From the NCBI GenBank assembly GCA_035297265.1, contig DATGZH010000055.1, positions 1-18,225 on the forward strand: a stretch of 18,225 bases of DNA, written 5' to 3'. A model generated the notes under the pieces. That model searched no databases, was not told where the DNA came from, and saw only the letters and a list, made by a program, of their open reading frames with translations. Positions 12,663 through 18,225 of the stretch are shown here, in pieces. The position numbers and the translations under genes are program-made. Origin of the DNA: DATGZH01 sp035297265 (GTDB taxonomy: Bacteria; Actinomycetota; Acidimicrobiia; Acidimicrobiales; RAAP-2). How positions within the stretch are numbered: the first letter of the stretch is position 1; each line of letters opens with the position of its first letter.

Positions 12663-13756
12663 GGAGCCGGCGACCGGCGGCGGCCGACGAGGCCGAACGG
12701 CAGCCGGCCCTCCTCGTCCTCGCCGACGGCGAGGTGTTCGAGGGCGAGGCCGCCGGGGCCCCGTGCCCGGTGGCCACGGGCGAGATCGTGTTCAACACGG
12801 CCATGTCCGGCTACCAGGAGGTGGTGACCGACCCCTCCTACGCCGGCCAGGTGATCGCCTTCACCACCGCGCACATCGGCAACTACGGGACCAACGCGGC
12901 CGACGACGAGGCGGATCGGCCCGCCTGTCGCGGCGTCGTGGTGCGTGACCTCACCGACCCGCCGAGCAACTGGCGCTCGACCGAGGGCTTCGAGGCGTTC
13001 CTCGTTCGCCACGGGATCCCGGCGATGACCGGCGTCGACACCCGTCGGCTCACCCGTCACCTCCGCGACCGCGGCGCCATGCCCGGCGCGTTCGGCACCG
13101 CCGCGGAGGGCGAGCTCCGTCGCGCCGCGGCCGAGGCGCTCCCGACCGACGGGCGTGACCTCGTGGCCGAGGTCACGACGGCACAGCCGTACCAGTTCGG
13201 GACGGGACCCTTCCGGGTGGTGGCCTACGACTACGGGGTGAAGGCGACGATGCTGCACCACCTCGGGACCCTCGCCACGGTGACCGTGGTCCCCGCCGGG
13301 ACCCCGGCCGACGACGTCCTCGCCCTGGAGCCCGACGGCGTGTTCTTCTCGAACGGCCCGGGCGACCCCTCGGCCCTCCCCGGGCCTGTGGCCACGGCGG
13401 CCGATCTGGTGGGACGGGTGCCGATCTTCGGGATCTGCCTGGGGCACCAGGTGCTCGGCCTGGCCCTCGGCGGCAGCACCTACAAGCTCCCCTTCGGCCA
13501 CCACGGGGCCAACCACCCGGTGCGCCGCCTCGCCACCGGCCACGTCGAGGTGACGAGCCAGAACCACAACTACGCGGTCGGGACCGTGCCGGGGACCGAG
13601 GTCACCCACGTCAACCTGAACGACGACGTGGTGGAGGGGCTGCGCTCGCTCTCCGCCCCGCTCTTCTCGGTGCAGTACCACCCCGAGGCCGGGCCCGGAC
13701 CACACGACGCCCGGTACCTCTTCGACGAGTTCGCCGCCCTCATGGCCGGGGCCTGA
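12659..13756 (+). CDS. carA: Carbamoyl-phosphate synthase small (glutaminase) subunit
   Basis: Releases ammonia from glutamine and passes it to CarB. The N-terminal small-subunit domain (about 16-150: GEIVFNTAMSGYQEVVTDPSYAGQ, GVDTRRLTRHLRDRG, each in the usual place) is followed by a class I glutamine amidotransferase domain (about 195-365) with the nucleophile C260 (GICLGHQVL) and the H341/E343 pair (QYHPEAGPGP). An extra 15 or so polar residues precede the normal N-terminus; the GTG at 12659 is kept because it overlaps the pyrC stop (GTGA). CarB begins one base after the stop. Confidence 0.96.
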   Translation: MRSRRPAAADEAERQPALLVLADGEVFEGEAAGAPCPVATGEIVFNTAMSGYQEVVTDPSYAGQVIAFTTAHIGNYGTNAADDEADRPACRGVVVRDLTDPPSNWRSTEGFEAFLVRHGIPAMTGVDTRRLTRHLRDRGAMPGAFGTAAEGELRRAAAEALPTDGRDLVAEVTTAQPYQFGTGPFRVVAYDYGVKATMLHHLGTLATVTVVPAGTPADDVLALEPDGVFFSNGPGDPSALPGPVATAADLVGRVPIFGICLGHQVLGLALGGSTYKLPFGHHGANHPVRRLATGHVEVTSQNHNYAVGTVPGTEVTHVNLNDDVVEGLRSLSAPLFSVQYHPEAGPGPHDARYLFDEFAALMAGA

Positions 13757-13757
13757 G

Positions 13758-17071
<3,314 letters not shown>

Positions 17072-17075
<4 letters not shown>

Positions 17076-18010
17076 GTGCACCCGCCGTGCCCTCGACCGA
17101 TCTCGGCACGAAGGTGGGGTCGGTGGTGCTGCCGAACCCCGTGATGACGGCCTCGGGCACCTCGGGGCACGGGACCGAGCTCGGGGCCTACGGCCCGTTG
17201 GCCGACCTCGGCGCGGTGGTCGTGAAGTCGGTGTCGGCCGAGCCCTGGCCCGGCAACCCGGCGCCGCGGGTCACCGAGGTGGCCGCGGGCATGTTGAACA
17301 GCGTCGGGCTCGAAGGCCCGGGCATGACCCGCTGGGTGGCCGAGGACCTCGCGCAGCTCCGGGCGGCGGGGGCCCGGGTCGTGGCGAGCATCTGGGGCAG
17401 GAGCGTGGCCGACTACCGGCGGGCGGCCGAGCTCCTCGCGCCGGCGGTCGGCGACGGCACCGTCGTGGCCGTCGAGGTCAACGTCAGCTGTCCGAACGTC
17501 GAGGACCGGGGCAACATGTTCGCCCACTCGCCGTCGGCCACCGCCGCCGCAGTGGGCGCCTCGGACTGCGGCGTGCCGCGCTGGGCGAAGCTCAGCCCGA
17601 ACGTGCCGGACCTCCGCGAGATCGCTGCCGCCGCGCTCTCGGCCGGCGCCGAGTCGCTCACCCTCGTGAACACCCTTCTCGGCATGGCCATCGACGTCGA
17701 GCACCGGCGTCCCGCGCTCGGGGCCGGCGGGGGCGGGCTGTCGGGCCCGGCGGTCCACCCGGTGGCGGTGCGGGCCGTCTTCGAGTGCCGGGCCGCCTTC
17801 CCCGACGCCGGCATCGTGGGCGTCGGCGGCGTGATGAACGGTCGCGACGCGGTCGAGCTCCTCCTGGCCGGTGCCGACGCCGTGCAGGTCGGCACGGCCA
17901 CCTTCGCCGAGCCGCGCGCCCCGTGGCGCGTCCTGCGAGAGCTCGTCCGCTGGTGCGAGCAGCACGGTGGGACCACGGTGCAAGAGTTGGTCGGGGCGGC
18001 CCATGGGTGA
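17072..18010 (+). CDS. pyrD: Dihydroorotate dehydrogenase, class 1B-like catalytic subunit
   Basis: Oxidises dihydroorotate to orotate with FMN. The 312-residue soluble protein lacks the N-terminal membrane helix of class 2 enzymes and has a catalytic Cys, C140 in VEVNVSCPN, where class 2 has Ser. Other class 1B signatures are NPVMTASGTSGHG, VVVKSVSAEPWPGNPAPRV (K52), AGMLNSVGLEGPG, KLSPNVPD, NTLLGMAID, GGGLSGPAVHPVA and GADAVQVGTA. Class 1B enzymes normally work with PyrK, an FAD/[2Fe-2S] subunit; no pyrK lies between carB and pyrF. GTG 17072 overlaps the carB stop; GTG 17087 is an alternative start. The catalytic identity is secure, the electron acceptor is open. Confidence 0.94.
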
Positions 18011-18022
18011 GGACTCGACGCG

Positions 18023-18225
18023 ATGACGCAGGTGACCACGTTCGCCGAGCGGCTGCGGGCGGCGGTGAGCGACACCGGCCCGCTCGCCGCGGGGATCGAC
18101 CCGTCGGGCCGGTTGCTCGAGCAGTGGGGCCTCACCGACGACGCGGCGGGCCTCGCCCGCTTCGGCACGCGCTGTGTCGAGGCGTTCGCCGGCGTGCTGC
18201 CGGCGGTCAAGTGTCAGGTGGCCTT
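18023..18225 (+). CDS. pyrF: Orotidine 5'-phosphate decarboxylase, type 2 (3' truncated by window edge)
   Basis: Decarboxylates OMP to UMP, the last step of the pathway. Only the first 67 residues are in the window: MTQVTTFAERLRAAV, then AAGIDPSGRLLEQWGL and DDAAGLARFGTRC, ending AVKCQVAF. The GIDPS...WGL...GL..F...VKxQVAF pattern is that of the longer type 2 (mycobacterial/Myxococcus) enzymes. The usual VKPQVAF reads VKCQVAF, so a conserved proline is cysteine. ATG 18023 is 12 bases after the pyrD stop, with GAGG ten bases upstream. Gene order and motif make the assignment reliable despite truncation. Confidence 0.9.
   Translation, partial: MTQVTTFAERLRAAVSDTGPLAAGIDPSGRLLEQWGLTDDAAGLARFGTRCVEAFAGVLPAVKCQVA

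Overview
The window is a gene-dense, very GC-rich stretch from a high-GC Gram-positive bacterium. Every protein recognised has an actinobacterial flavour. The order aroC-aroK-aroB-aroQ-pepQ-efp-nusB followed by pyrR-pyrB-pyrC-carA-carB-pyrD-pyrF is the classic actinobacterial arrangement seen in Streptomyces and, split in two, in Mycobacterium. The small proteins in the first 2 kb and the class 1B PyrD suggest a deep-branching lineage such as Acidimicrobiia; that placement is inference, not proof. No mobile element, CRISPR array, tRNA or rRNA was seen.

Layout. Positions 1-2678 hold unlinked small units: the end of a flavin-reductase-like gene, a 72-residue conserved orphan on the minus strand, a 69-residue zinc-ribbon protein with a long leader, an eight-cysteine conserved protein on the minus strand, and a divergently transcribed NfuA-type Fe-S carrier. 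A compact prepilin-peptidase-like membrane protease follows (2713-3414). Positions 3574-8889 are one tight operon. It encodes four shikimate-pathway enzymes (AroB, AroQ, AroK, AroC: DAHP to dehydroquinate, dehydroquinate to dehydroshikimate, shikimate to shikimate-3-phosphate, EPSP to chorismate), an M24 aminopeptidase, elongation factor P and NusB. A minus-strand metallo-beta-lactamase-fold hydrolase (8899-9621) separates it from the pyrimidine operon. That operon (9699 to the right edge) encodes the regulator PyrR and UMP biosynthesis: carbamoyl phosphate by CarAB, then PyrB, PyrC, PyrD and PyrF. PyrE and the PyrK electron-transfer subunit are not present.

Regulation read from the sequence. 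A hairpin that matches the PyrR-binding-loop consensus lies between an extended -10 promoter and the pyrR ribosome binding site, so PyrR-mediated translational repression of the operon is the likely control. Six gene junctions are four-base GTGA start/stop overlaps, which implies translational coupling. Two of the three convergent gene pairs share a palindrome that contains both stop codons and could act as a bidirectional terminator. The NfuA and AroC genes have -10-like hexamers spaced as in leaderless actinobacterial promoters.

This is essentially a housekeeping region. I found no convincing undescribed multi-gene system. The most useful leads are the PyrR RNA site, the PyrK-less class 1B PyrD, the hydrolase occupying the place where Streptomyces carries bldD, and the uncharacterised conserved small proteins.
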